Below, piece by piece: positions 24,832-33,525 of a stretch of 50,125 nt of DNA. Below the pieces are notes generated by a model. It ran no database searches, had not been told where the DNA came from, and saw only the letters and a program-made list of their open reading frames with translations. A program made the translations under genes and the position numbers. The DNA is from an uncultured Lachnospiraceae bacterium (GTDB lineage Bacteria; Bacillota; Clostridia; Lachnospirales; Lachnospiraceae): positions 1 to 50,125 of the forward strand of contig CALWLH010000054.1 of NCBI GenBank assembly GCA_944381475.1, given 5' to 3'. Position 1 is the stretch's first letter; every line of letters starts with the position of its first letter.

Positions 24832-25767
24832 TTATTCCCCCACCCTTCTTAGTAATTTCTGTATCAGTTTATTTGAGCCCACCATCAGCAGGAACAGAAT
24901 CACCGCGATGGCTGATGCATAACCCATTTCAAAACGCGTCTGGCCATAGTCCATCAGGTGTGTAACGATGGTCGCGCCGGAATAGTTTACCGAAGGGTTT
25001 CCTGCCAGTGCGATGGACACATCCGCAATGGAGAAGGAGGATGTAATCTGCATCACGGCGCCGAACATCAGCTGGGGCTTCATGGCGGGAAGCGTTACAT
25101 ACCACAGCTCCTGCCAGCGGTTCTTCACACCGTCCATGGCCGCCGCCTCATACAGGGATTTATCCACTGTCTGGAGACCAGCGATGAATGAAAGGAAGCC
25201 GGTACCAAGGGACAGCCACAGCTGTACAACGATCAGGATGGGCAGCACGTACTTCTCAGTCTTCATCCAGAGAATAGCATTATCAATAATGCCCCATCGA
25301 AGCAGAAATCCGTTTAAATATCCGTAGCGGTCGCCAGTCAGGATCACATTCCAGATCAGGTATGCCTGACCGCAAATGGAGGGCGCATAGAAAATCAGAG
25401 TCAGAAATGCGCGAAGCTTCCCCTTAAACTCGTTGATGATCCATGCGAACAGAAGGCACAGCATATAGCTGACAGGCCCTGTAATCACCGCCAGAATCAG
25501 GGTGTTTTTTAAGGACACCATGAAAATATCATCGTCAAGGAACAGCTTGATATAATTGTCCCATCCGATAAAGGTTGGCGCCTCCAGCATGTTGAAGTAC
25601 GTAAAGCTTAACACAATGGATGTAAGCACCGGCAGCACCGTAAAAAGGAAAAACAGAATAAAGTACGGTGCGCACATAATGTAGGAAGCCTTGCTCTTGG
25701 CCATTCTCTTGCCAAGGGTGGAGTTTTTCCTTACACTTGCCAAAATCTCTTCATTTGAAGTTGCCAT
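24832..25767 (-). CDS. Carbohydrate ABC transporter permease (MalF type), first importer
   Basis: A 311-residue permease with six transmembrane segments and EAA loop (YEAAAMDGVKNRWQELWYVTLPAMKP). Two possible starts exist; I chose the ATG that follows GGGGAGGGG by five bases. It begins MATSNEEILASVRKN. It is immediately downstream of the 991-residue binding protein, in the order binding protein, MalF-type, MalG-type, which is common in Firmicutes. Confidence 0.92.
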   Translation of the reverse strand: MATSNEEILASVRKNSTLGKRMAKSKASYIMCAPYFILFFLFTVLPVLTSIVLSFTYFNMLEAPTFIGWDNYIKLFLDDDIFMVSLKNTLILAVITGPVSYMLCLLFAWIINEFKGKLRAFLTLIFYAPSICGQAYLIWNVILTGDRYGYLNGFLLRWGIIDNAILWMKTEKYVLPILIVVQLWLSLGTGFLSFIAGLQTVDKSLYEAAAMDGVKNRWQELWYVTLPAMKPQLMFGAVMQITSSFSIADVSIALAGNPSVNYSGATIVTHLMDYGQTRFEMGYASAIAVILFLLMVGSNKLIQKLLRRVGE

Positions 25768-25780
25768 AATTTCCCCTCCC

Positions 25781-28756
25781 CTAGTCAAGATCAAACTCTG
25801 CACGCTTGAAGGCAATCTCCTCGTTGATGAGAATAACCTTGTCCATAAGCTCCTCTCGAGGAGATACGGTATCCGTTTCTGTCGTTACAGAGTAAAATGC
25901 GTTGTTAATGTTACGCCATGTAAAATAGCTTCCAGGAACCTGAGGAATGCCAAGAAGGTTTTCTCTCTGTTCCAGCAGCGTCTCCAGGTCGCTGACAGGC
26001 CAGTCAAGCTGTACAAACGCCTCCGTATTCGCAGTTGCAACACGGGCAGATGCGCCCATCAGACTCTCCATCTCTCTGGAGAACTGAACCTGCGTGTCCG
26101 CATCGGTCCACCACTTTAAGAATTCCCAGCAGTCGTCAGGATTCTCTGTCTTATTCATGATGACACAGGCTGTACCGCCGCTGCCCTGGGTTCTGTTAAT
26201 GGTTCCGTCCTCCTGTACTGTACCAGGAACAGCGGCCATACCCCACAGACCCTTAATATCCGGCGCAGATACCTGCAGGTTATTGTATGTAGAGATATCC
26301 GAGATAATGATGGGACACTCACCGGTACGGAAACGCTCCTCCACAGAGGTCTCCTTATCCAGGGTATAATCGGTGTAATATGCACAGTATTCTTTAAATG
26401 CATTGACGCCCTCGTCATTGTCCAGAATACACAAGGAACCATCCTCATTATAATACTCTCCGCCGTTCTGGTAGAGGATCATGGAGTATACCATCTCCTG
26501 TGGAAGCATACCAAACTCCATCTGATTCTGATTCAGCTTCGCCATGGCAATCTTCACATCATCCCAGGTCTGGGGAATCTCCAAACCGATCTCTTTCAGG
26601 ATATCCTTGCGGTAGAACATCATCAGGTAGGTCTGCGTCTCAGGCAGCGCATAGGTAGAACCGTCAAACTGGAATGCCCGGTATGCACTGTAATCAAAAC
26701 GCTCCAGCACCTCCTCCAGATCGTCAAACTTGCTCAGGTCATATACCGCATTTCTGATACCATAATTTAGCGGTACATCGTTAGCGGTCTGAATGGCCAC
26801 ATCCGGTCCCTGTCCGGCAAGCGTTGCCTGCAGCAGCGTACTGATATCCACGAGCATGACATTTACATTGATGCCTGTGGCATTTGTAAAGGTCTCGTCA
26901 ATCATATCCTTGATGACGTTTGCCTGGTCACGTCCAGTACCCACCCAAAGGGTTATGGGCTCTCCTTCGGAGCTGGTATCTGCCACGTTACCCACCTGGT
27001 TATAGTCAATGATAAAGGAGTAGAACAATCTTCTGAATTCGTATAAAACCTTCTCCCACCATGTGTTGTGAGAAACCGTCACGGAACTTGCCGGAGAAGT
27101 AATATAGATGGTATCCAGCTGCAGAGGCTGGTCGAGAACCTGGGTGATCCAGTTACCGCAGGCACGAACATTAATCTTGAATGTACTGATAACCTTTGAA
27201 AATCTTTCCACATCCCTGGACAGCTCCTCCAGCTGATCCCTCATGGTAATCAGAACCGTTTCCTTGTCGGAATTTCTTCCCGCAACAGCGCGCAGTCTGG
27301 TGATCACATCATCCAGTCGATTCTCCAGATCAATGAGCTGATCTGCCAGTCCGGGAAGGCTGCTCTCGATCTGATAGTCGCGGTCCACATCAGGAGCCAC
27401 ACCAGTAATACGAATGACACTTCTGTAAACAGCGTTCAGATCCGTCACGATATCCTGCACATCGCTGATGATATCGGAGAAGTCACCCAGCACAACCTCC
27501 ATGCGGATGGTGTGGCGGCCTGCCTCCAGATAAATCTTATAGGGATTATCATTCTCATCCTGTAAAGTTTCCACACGCCAGCTCTGGGCATAGCGGAAAC
27601 CGTAGTCGGAAAATTCCTCAAAGGGAACCACGCCGTCAATGGTGATCTTGCGGGAAACATAGATGCCTCTCACAAAGTTCTGCTTGTCAAACAGCGCGAT
27701 ATTGTAGAAGCCTGTCTGCTCCACATCAAATTCCCACTCGATCCACTGTCCGGTAAGTCTCCAGGAATTGCCGCCGATGGAATTGTTCTTCAGCTCCTTA
27801 GCGCTGGAGGGATAAACCGCCGGCGAGGACTGATCCTGAACAGGATAAAGCATCTGGGAGGACGTCTTGGTGGCATTCTCCGCCTCAATCCGGATGGTCT
27901 GGCCGGTGGTGTCTGAAGCGCCTGCCGCCTCCCATTCCTTCAGCTTCTCCTCATATGTAAGAATCTGATCCAGCTGCCCCAGCTTTAACTGACGGAGCAT
28001 CATGGGCTCGCGAAGAGCTACGATGGTGATGGTGTGCGTACCTGCCTCCAGATAGAAGCCCAGCTCACTGGTCACATATCCCTCACTGTCATACAAATAG
28101 GATTCGATCCACTCCGGCGTCTCAATAAGGCCCGGCTTTAAATCATTTCCCTGATTATCAGCCTCCCACTGCATGAGGGTCACGCCATTTGCATCGGTGT
28201 AGCTGTTCTGAATCTCATTCTGGTATACACGGTCAAACTCTACGTTGGCGCTCTCCTGATAAGGAAGCGCACCGTCAATAAAAAACGCTCTTTGGATAGA
28301 GGCGCTGGAGCCCTCCACTGGAATATAATTCAAGGAAAGGTAATACCAGCCCGCATTCTCGATGGTGACCTCATATTCGATCAAGCCCTGCTCGTCCGTG
28401 TAAACCGAATCGCCGCTTACATAGGAAGCATTATCGGGTTCCGGTTCGTAATCTGTAAAAATCTCCGGTTCCGATTCCACATCATTGCCGCTGGCATCCG
28501 TGGTACCATCTGTGTAGCGCACATAATCCTTTGCGTCAATGATGATCTCCTCATCCGGATAAACGCCATCATGCTGACCCACATATGTTTCGTACGACGG
28601 AATACTGTCGTCAATATTGTAGGTTCCGATGATTTCCTCATAATCATCCAGCGCCAGATCCGTTTCTGCCAGGGCTACGCCGCCAAAATTCGACAGTGCC
28701 ATGGCACCTGCCAGAACCAACGCCAGACTTCTATGAGCTCTGTTTCTTTTTGCCAT
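25781..28756 (-). CDS. Giant solute-binding protein fused to two carbohydrate-binding-like modules
   Basis: A 991-residue secreted protein. After a Sec signal ending in ALA-E (about residue 30) come: a beta-sandwich region (about 68-265), a CBM6/35-like module (about 288-452, opening IRIEAENATKTSS and ending AGRHTIRMEVVL), a helical, coiled-coil-like stretch (about 465-530), and a C-terminal family 1 sugar-binding domain (about 598-991, ITLWVGTGRDQANVIKDMI to the end). Unlike nearly all Gram-positive binding proteins it has no lipobox Cys, so how it stays at the surface is unclear. It precedes the first permease pair. An upstream in-frame ATG exists, but the chosen one has AGAGGGAG upstream and gives a normal signal peptide. 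Confidence 0.85.
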   Translation of the reverse strand: MAKRNRAHRSLALVLAGAMALSNFGGVALAETDLALDDYEEIIGTYNIDDSIPSYETYVGQHDGVYPDEEIIIDAKDYVRYTDGTTDASGNDVESEPEIFTDYEPEPDNASYVSGDSVYTDEQGLIEYEVTIENAGWYYLSLNYIPVEGSSASIQRAFFIDGALPYQESANVEFDRVYQNEIQNSYTDANGVTLMQWEADNQGNDLKPGLIETPEWIESYLYDSEGYVTSELGFYLEAGTHTITIVALREPMMLRQLKLGQLDQILTYEEKLKEWEAAGASDTTGQTIRIEAENATKTSSQMLYPVQDQSSPAVYPSSAKELKNNSIGGNSWRLTGQWIEWEFDVEQTGFYNIALFDKQNFVRGIYVSRKITIDGVVPFEEFSDYGFRYAQSWRVETLQDENDNPYKIYLEAGRHTIRMEVVLGDFSDIISDVQDIVTDLNAVYRSVIRITGVAPDVDRDYQIESSLPGLADQLIDLENRLDDVITRLRAVAGRNSDKETVLITMRDQLEELSRDVERFSKVISTFKINVRACGNWITQVLDQPLQLDTIYITSPASSVTVSHNTWWEKVLYEFRRLFYSFIIDYNQVGNVADTSSEGEPITLWVGTGRDQANVIKDMIDETFTNATGINVNVMLVDISTLLQATLAGQGPDVAIQTANDVPLNYGIRNAVYDLSKFDDLEEVLERFDYSAYRAFQFDGSTYALPETQTYLMMFYRKDILKEIGLEIPQTWDDVKIAMAKLNQNQMEFGMLPQEMVYSMILYQNGGEYYNEDGSLCILDNDEGVNAFKEYCAYYTDYTLDKETSVEERFRTGECPIIISDISTYNNLQVSAPDIKGLWGMAAVPGTVQEDGTINRTQGSGGTACVIMNKTENPDDCWEFLKWWTDADTQVQFSREMESLMGASARVATANTEAFVQLDWPVSDLETLLEQRENLLGIPQVPGSYFTWRNINNAFYSVTTETDTVSPREELMDKVILINEEIAFKRAEFDLD

Positions 28757-28787
28757 CCTCTTGTCTCCCTCTTTCTTCGTTATATGA

Positions 28788-29432
28788 TTATTCATCATAC
28801 CATTCCTTTTCACCATTCTCCGGCTCCGGTATGAATTTCTTCAGCGCCGGTTCCACCAGAAAAGTGGAAATATAGCACCATACTCCGGGAACAAACAGCA
28901 CGCATGCCACCGGCAGGTAATAGAAGCATAACAGTATAAGTCCGATAGGCACCGCTGCCAGAACCACTGTCTGGGGCAGCCTGGACAACTCCATGTATAT
29001 GCACATCTTTAGCAGCCTGCTTTTCTTAATGTCAAATCTTGACAGCGCAGGAAATAGGTAGCATGCAAGTCCCAGGACGAAGGCTGTCATCACAATGTAG
29101 GCGATCAGCATAAACAAATGGTCCGCCCCGCCGGAAACATTCGCCAGATACTGTATATTCACGTACATCAGCAGCGCCCACAACAGATAGAAAATTGTAA
29201 AAAGAGCTCCGTCCTTCAACGTCCTTTTAAAGCTCCTGAAAAATTCCCTCACAGGATAACCCACATCCCTGCGAACGCTCTTCATCACAGCATAATACAG
29301 AGCGCTCATAGCCGCGCCTGCTGTCAAAACCGGAATACTGCATATCATCCAGACAACCGTAAGAAGCACCAGCTGTCCAAACTTTGTAAGAAAGCTTACA
29401 AACGGGCCGTCAGCCCCGAAAAAACGCTCCAT
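28788..29432 (-). CDS. DUF624 membrane protein (YesV-like)
   Basis: A 214-residue protein with about five transmembrane segments and family features: FLTKFGQLVLLTVVWMICSIPVLTAGAA near the start and SRFDIKKSRLLKMCIYMELSRLPQT in the middle. DUF624 proteins are found in Firmicutes polysaccharide-use operons next to ABC importers, with no firmly known role. I chose the ATG after AAGGA (six bases) rather than a GTG one codon earlier. It lies between the GH26 gene and the large binding protein. Confidence 0.88.
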   Translation of the reverse strand: MERFFGADGPFVSFLTKFGQLVLLTVVWMICSIPVLTAGAAMSALYYAVMKSVRRDVGYPVREFFRSFKRTLKDGALFTIFYLLWALLMYVNIQYLANVSGGADHLFMLIAYIVMTAFVLGLACYLFPALSRFDIKKSRLLKMCIYMELSRLPQTVVLAAVPIGLILLCFYYLPVACVLFVPGVWCYISTFLVEPALKKFIPEPENGEKEWYDE

Positions 29433-29446
29433 CACTCATCCTTCTT

Positions 29447-31039
29447 TCATTCAAGAGGATAGTTTTTTAAATCCGGCAGTTCATCAAGCGTCACGGACAA
29501 GGGGCTGCTGTACATTTTCTTCAGCACTTCCTCCGTTGTATAGTTCACCGAATCACGGTTCAGCGTGGACGTCTTCAGCACAAACTCCCCGCTCCAGGTA
29601 CAGTAGAAGCCCCACATAGCTCCGTCCCTATATGCCAGATCTGGGTCAAACACACAGCCGTTTTCTGACAGAACAACCATCTTATTTGCATCTGTGTAAT
29701 TTACCGCTTCCATGTATTTAACCACCTGGGAGGTGGAGACCTGGTTGCCGGGGTATATATCTTCGCCGATGATATCCACATATTCGTCTCCGGGATACCA
29801 GTCCGCAGCCTGCCCGTTCCACAGCCAGATCAGATTATCCAGTCCGTACTCGTTTGTCAGCTTATCATAGAGAAGGATCCACAGCTCTTTGCAGGCGTCT
29901 GCGCCGGAAGCTCCCCACCAGAACCAACCGCCGCTGGCCTCGTGAAGAGGACGCCATAGAATCGGGACGCCTGCATCCTCCAGTCTCTGGAGCTGTTTGG
30001 CAATGGCGTCGATGTCTTCCATGAGAAGCTCGTAGCCCTCTTCGTCCTCACCATTCATGATCTTGCCCAAATCAATATTGGTCGCTTCTGTGCGAAAGCC
30101 TGAATACCAGTCCCCCGTCAGATATTTGGAGGGAGCGTTCCAGTGCCAGCACATGGTCACGATACCGCCTCTCTCCCACCAGTCGATGGCACGTTCCACA
30201 GCCTGTGAAGAGCTTCCGTTTTCCACCCTGGAAGGAGTATATTCAATCAGATCCAATCCCAGAACCGCCGGGAACTCTCCGGTCACATTCCATATCGCCT
30301 GCACCTCATTGCTGAAGTATCCGTCATCCCCATACTGGCCAGTGAGAAACTGTTTTCCATACACATCCGTCAGATACTTCATCAGACGCTTTGCGTTATC
30401 ATCCGCATGAGGATTGATCAAATCCGCTGAAACCTCATACATGGATTCATCCACCTCCTCGCCAAGAGAAATGGTCAGATTATCAATCCGGGTATATCCC
30501 CAATAACAGGTAATACTGATTTCATGGCTTCCCGCATCCATATAAATCTGATTCATGGCGCTGTCCTCAAAATCCGAGGAATTAGATCCAAGCTCGCCCA
30601 CCGTCTGGCCGTCCACTGCTATGTAATTATACTTTTCCGTTCCACCCGTTGAAGTGCTGAAGGTCAGGTCATAAAAGAAGTCGTAGGGCACTTCCACCTG
30701 GAAAGTAATCACATCCTCTCCTGCGGTATACAGGCCATCTGCGTAGCCTGTTCCGGAGCACCCCTCCGCCTCCTGGGCAAATGCATTTCCTGTAAACAAC
30801 GCCTCCTCCGCCTCGTAAACCAGCGGCTCCATATCCTCCTCCGGCTTCCCGGGTCTTTCCGGAAGCGCAACCTCTTCCTCCGGCTCCGTTTGCCCCTGAG
30901 AAGCATCTGTAACTGATTCCTCCGCGCTCTGTTCCGCGCTGGAAGACGGATTATCGCCTCCGCTTCCGCCAGAGCAGCCTGACAGCAATATGCCCGTGGA
31001 AAGCACGACTGCCGCGACAACCTCATACCTTTTTCTCAT
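29447..31039 (-). CDS. GH26 endo-beta-mannanase-like lipoprotein with N-terminal CBM
   Basis: A 530-residue lipoprotein (lipobox LLSGC, lipid Cys 22) with an acidic linker, a CBM35-like module (about residues 70-192, opening VYEAEEALFTGNA) and a GH26 catalytic domain (about 208-525). Acid/base Glu367 is seen in WRPLHEASGGWFWWG and nucleophile Glu459 in VVLSENG. Trp-rich substrate-binding loops (WHWNAPSKYLTGDW) are typical of mannan endo-1,4-beta-mannosidases, which cut internal mannan bonds; GH26 also includes lichenases and xylanases. It is the first gene of the 12-gene operon. AGGAG lies nine bases before the ATG. It is likely exposed on the cell surface. Confidence 0.93.
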   Translation of the reverse strand: MRKRYEVVAAVVLSTGILLSGCSGGSGGDNPSSSAEQSAEESVTDASQGQTEPEEEVALPERPGKPEEDMEPLVYEAEEALFTGNAFAQEAEGCSGTGYADGLYTAGEDVITFQVEVPYDFFYDLTFSTSTGGTEKYNYIAVDGQTVGELGSNSSDFEDSAMNQIYMDAGSHEISITCYWGYTRIDNLTISLGEEVDESMYEVSADLINPHADDNAKRLMKYLTDVYGKQFLTGQYGDDGYFSNEVQAIWNVTGEFPAVLGLDLIEYTPSRVENGSSSQAVERAIDWWERGGIVTMCWHWNAPSKYLTGDWYSGFRTEATNIDLGKIMNGEDEEGYELLMEDIDAIAKQLQRLEDAGVPILWRPLHEASGGWFWWGASGADACKELWILLYDKLTNEYGLDNLIWLWNGQAADWYPGDEYVDIIGEDIYPGNQVSTSQVVKYMEAVNYTDANKMVVLSENGCVFDPDLAYRDGAMWGFYCTWSGEFVLKTSTLNRDSVNYTTEEVLKKMYSSPLSVTLDELPDLKNYPLE

Positions 31040-31140
31040 AGCTGATACTCCTGCTTCACTACAGACCATTTTTCAGTCTGCCTGATGTCAAATCCGCGTA
31101 AAATCTAGTAACAAGACCTACTCCGGACAGTGTTGGCATT

Positions 31141-31169
31141 ATTATAACATAGCAGCAATTCATTTACAA
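31141..31169 (-). promoter_or_regulatory. Promoter of the 12-gene glycan operon
   Basis: TTGTAA and TATAAT with a 17-nt spacer on the minus strand, about 100 nt upstream of the GH26 start. No other good promoter was seen within the operon, although short gaps were not searched exhaustively. Confidence 0.65.
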
Positions 31170-31174
31170 GTCAA

Positions 31175-31195
31175 AATTGTGATATTTGTACAATT
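31175..31195. promoter_or_regulatory. Inverted repeat upstream of the GH26 promoter
   Basis: AATTGT, nine bases, ACAATT. It lies just upstream of the -35 box of the GH26 operon, where an activator would bind. No regulator gene is next to it, so its identity is unknown. Confidence 0.4.
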
Positions 31196-31258
31196 AATTT
31201 TAATAATTTGTGAACAATCCATTCTTTTTTTACCACTTAATGACCATAAAAGCCAGAC

Positions 31259-31315
31259 TTTCGTAAATATTTTCGTAAAATTTGTGCAAATCGTGCATTT
31301 TATTTCCTGCACAAA
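31259..31315. promoter_or_regulatory. Repeat-rich regulatory stretch between divergent promoters
   Basis: Contains two direct repeats TTTCGTAAA (31259-31267 and 31272-31280) 13 nt apart, and an inverted repeat TTTGTGCA (31281-31288) / TGCACAAA (31308-31315). It lies between the GH26 promoter and the nitroreductase promoter, in A+T-rich sequence, and may bind regulators of either gene. Confidence 0.35.
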
Positions 31316-31355
31316 ATCTCCCATTCAATCATTGGCAGTTTCTGAATTTGACCGC

Positions 31356-31384
31356 TTTACACGAAACGTTTCTTATTATATAAT
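31356..31384 (+). promoter_or_regulatory. Nitroreductase promoter with palindrome in its spacer
   Basis: TTTACA (-35) and TATAAT (-10) with a 17-nt spacer. The spacer holds the perfect palindrome GAAACGTTTC (31363-31372), resembling the core of LacI/GalR-family operators. A repressor bound there would block RNA polymerase directly. Confidence 0.6.
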
Positions 31385-31431
31385 GGCAGCAGCAAATGCG
31401 CGGCGATATCAGCTGTGCGAAAGGAGAGCCT

Positions 31432-31971
31432 ATGAACACTATAGAATGCATCAAAACACGCCGGAGCATCCGCTCCTACAATGACAAAAAAGTGGACAGA
31501 GAACTGTTGAAGGAGATCGTTGAAGCAGCTTCCTTCGCTCCTTCCTGGAAGAATACCCAGGTTACCAGATATATCATCATTGACGATGCGGCATTAAAAA
31601 ACCGTATTGCCGAAGAGTGCTGCAGCAGCTCCCACAACGGCGGTATCATCCAAAATGCGCCCGTTCTGGTTGTCACCACCATGATCCGCTCCCGGTCAGG
31701 CTATGAGCGGGATGGCTCCTTCTCTACTCCAAAGGAAAAAGGCTGGCAAATGTATGACTGCGGCGTGGCTGGACAGACCTTCTGCCTTGCCGCACATGAA
31801 AAGGGACTTTCCACTCTGATTATGGGAATCTATGACGAGGACAAGATTACAAAAATTCTTGAAATCCCCGAAAACCAGGAGGTCTGCGCGCTGATTGCAG
31901 TGGGCTATACCGATGAAATTCCCGCCGCTCCCAAGAGGAAGACTGTCGATGATCTGATTACTTTCCGCTAA
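31432..31971 (+). CDS. Nitroreductase-family flavoprotein
   Basis: A 179-residue FMN-dependent oxidoreductase of the nitroreductase superfamily. It shows the family N-terminus (IECIKTRRSIRSY, Arg residues that bind FMN phosphate), SFAPSWKNTQVTRYIII, and the C-terminal GYTDEIPAAPKRKTVDDLI. The physiological substrate is unknown; members reduce quinones, nitro compounds or other small molecules. GAAAGGAG precedes the chosen ATG (an upstream in-frame ATG lacks a ribosome binding site). It is followed on the same strand by the hairpin repeats and pyrBI and may be co-transcribed with them. The palindromic promoter suggests repressor control. Confidence 0.9.
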   Translation: MNTIECIKTRRSIRSYNDKKVDRELLKEIVEAASFAPSWKNTQVTRYIIIDDAALKNRIAEECCSSSHNGGIIQNAPVLVVTTMIRSRSGYERDGSFSTPKEKGWQMYDCGVAGQTFCLAAHEKGLSTLIMGIYDEDKITKILEIPENQEVCALIAVGYTDEIPAAPKRKTVDDLITFR

Positions 31972-31980
31972 AAGGAGCTG

Positions 31981-32103
31981 TAAAGCTTGGAAGCAAGCCT
32001 CCAAATCTACCATGATGACGCGGCAAGCGCGTCAGAAAGAGGTAAGTTTGGAAGCAAACTTCCAAATCTACCATGATGACGCGGCAAGCGCGTCAGAAAG
32101 AGG
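31981..32103 (+). repeat. Two tandem ~61-nt hairpin repeats upstream of pyrB, each ending in a ribosome binding site
   Basis: Units 31981-32042 and 32043-32103 are nearly identical. Each has two stems: a first one reading GCTTG-gaag-CAAGC in unit 1 but GTTTG-gaag-CAAAC in unit 2 (a compensatory change that keeps the pairing), and GACGCG-gcaag-CGCGTC in both. Each ends in AGAAAGAGG. The second unit's end supplies the pyrB ribosome binding site. There is no T-run, so these are not terminators. Confidence 0.85.
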
Positions 32104-32108
32104 TAAAA

Positions 32109-33044
32109 ATGAATAATCTTAGACACCTGATCAGTCCCCTGGATTTATCCCTGAAGGAAATTGATAAAATCCTCAGCCTTGCAGCAACTATTAAGGAGAA
32201 TCCAAAATCCTACTCAAAAAAATGCGAGGGCTTAAAGCTGGCAACCCTATTTTATGAGCCCAGCACCCGTACCCGTTTAAGCTTTGAAACCGCCATGCTG
32301 AATCTGGGCGGATCCATCATCGGCTTTTCCGATGCAGCAAACAGTTCTGTTTCAAAGGGAGAGACTGTATCTGATACGATGCGAATTATCAACTGCTTTG
32401 CCGACATCTGCGCTATCCGCCACAACAAGGAAGGCGCTGCGCTAGTTGCCGCCAGCAAGGCCACTATTCCGGTAATCAACGCCGGCGACGGCGGGCATCA
32501 GCATCCCACCCAGACTTTGACGGATCTAAACACGATCCGTTCCCTGAAAGGCCGTCTTTCCGGTCTGAAAATCGGCTTCTGCGGCGATTTAAAATTTGGC
32601 AGGACGGTACATTCCCTGATTCATGCTCTAGTTCGATATCCAGACAACGAATTTGTGCTGATTTCTCCGGACGAGCTTCGGGTACCCGCATATATCCGTG
32701 ATGATGTGCTGATTCATTCCGGTGTAAAATTCACAGAGGTGCAGCGGCTGGAGGATTCCCTTTCCGACCTGGATATCCTGTATATGACAAGAGTACAGAA
32801 GGAGCGTTTCTTCAATGAAGAGGAATATATACGCTTGAAGGACCGCTACATTCTTGACAAGGAAAAAATGAAGCTGGCAGGACCCGAGATGCTGATTCTC
32901 CATCCCCTGCCCCGGGTCAATGAGATTGCCACTGAAGTGGATGACGACCCCAGAGCTGTTTATTTTAAGCAGGTGGAATACGGCGTCTATGCCCGCATGG
33001 CATTGATCCTGTTTCTGCTTGGGAAGGAGGATACTTCATGCTAA
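32109..33044 (+). CDS. pyrB: Aspartate carbamoyltransferase catalytic subunit
   Basis: Catalyses carbamoyl phosphate plus aspartate to carbamoyl aspartate, the first committed step of pyrimidine synthesis. The 311-residue length is normal. The carbamoyl-phosphate loop STRTRLSFE (residues 52-60) and the later HPTQTLTDL and HPLPRVNEI motifs are seen. I chose the ATG after AGAAAGAGG (5 nt), which gives the family start [10 protein letters not shown]. The previous in-frame ATGs lie inside the hairpin repeat. It overlaps pyrI by 7 nt. Confidence 0.97.
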   Translation: MNNLRHLISPLDLSLKEIDKILSLAATIKENPKSYSKKCEGLKLATLFYEPSTRTRLSFETAMLNLGGSIIGFSDAANSSVSKGETVSDTMRIINCFADICAIRHNKEGAALVAASKATIPVINAGDGGHQHPTQTLTDLNTIRSLKGRLSGLKIGFCGDLKFGRTVHSLIHALVRYPDNEFVLISPDELRVPAYIRDDVLIHSGVKFTEVQRLEDSLSDLDILYMTRVQKERFFNEEEYIRLKDRYILDKEKMKLAGPEMLILHPLPRVNEIATEVDDDPRAVYFKQVEYGVYARMALILFLLGKEDTSC

Positions 33045-33463
33045 ACGTCAGCGGATTGAAAGACGGCATTGTGCTGGATCATATTCAAGCCGGCATGTCC
33101 ACAAAGATTTTTAACTATCTTGGCCTGGAAAAGCTCGACTGCCAGGTGGCAATGATCAGAAATGCGAGAAGCAGCAAGATGGGACGCAAGGACATTATCA
33201 AGATTGAAGGCGGTCTTGATATGGTGGATTTAGACGTACTTGGTTATCTGGATCACAATATCACCATCAACATTATAAAAGATGAAAAAATCGTGGAAAA
33301 ACGCTGCCTGAAGCTTCCCAAGCGTCTGACAAATGTTCTGAAATGCAAAAACCCCCGGTGTATCACAACAGATGACAAGGGGCTGCCCCACATTTTTTTC
33401 CTGGCAAACGAAGAGACGCAGACCTACCGGTGCCTGTACTGTGAAGAAACCGCCAGCAAATAA
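33038..33463 (+). CDS. pyrI: Aspartate carbamoyltransferase regulatory subunit
   Basis: A 141-residue PyrI protein with an N-terminal nucleotide-binding region ([16 protein letters not shown], family hallmark) and a C-terminal zinc-binding domain with four Cys: CKNPRC and CLYC. In the holoenzyme it binds CTP and ATP and adjusts PyrB activity. The start overlaps the end of pyrB, so the two are coupled. Among Firmicutes, clostridia carry pyrBI fairly often whereas bacilli do not. Confidence 0.97.
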   Translation: MLNVSGLKDGIVLDHIQAGMSTKIFNYLGLEKLDCQVAMIRNARSSKMGRKDIIKIEGGLDMVDLDVLGYLDHNITINIIKDEKIVEKRCLKLPKRLTNVLKCKNPRCITTDDKGLPHIFFLANEETQTYRCLYCEETASK

Positions 33464-33472
33464 AACATAACA

Positions 33473-33503
33473 AAACCCGGCCGGATTTGAACCGGCCGGG
33501 TTT
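33473..33503. terminator. Bidirectional terminator between pyrI and uppP
   Basis: A perfect 12-bp stem, AAACCCGGCCGG / CCGGCCGGGTTT with a 7-nt loop. It lies between convergent pyrI and uppP and can serve both. Confidence 0.85.
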
Positions 33504-33525
33504 AACACGATCATTTTCATTCGAT

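Noticed and set aside
31361-31374. CcpA-type cre site in the nitroreductase promoter
   Set aside because: Only the central part fits; both outer ends of the cre consensus are missing. It is better described as a generic LacI-family-like palindrome.
31972-32108. Intrinsic attenuator before pyrB
   Set aside because: The hairpins there have no T-run and end in ribosome binding sites; nothing like a pyrimidine-sensing leader peptide or PyrR site is seen.
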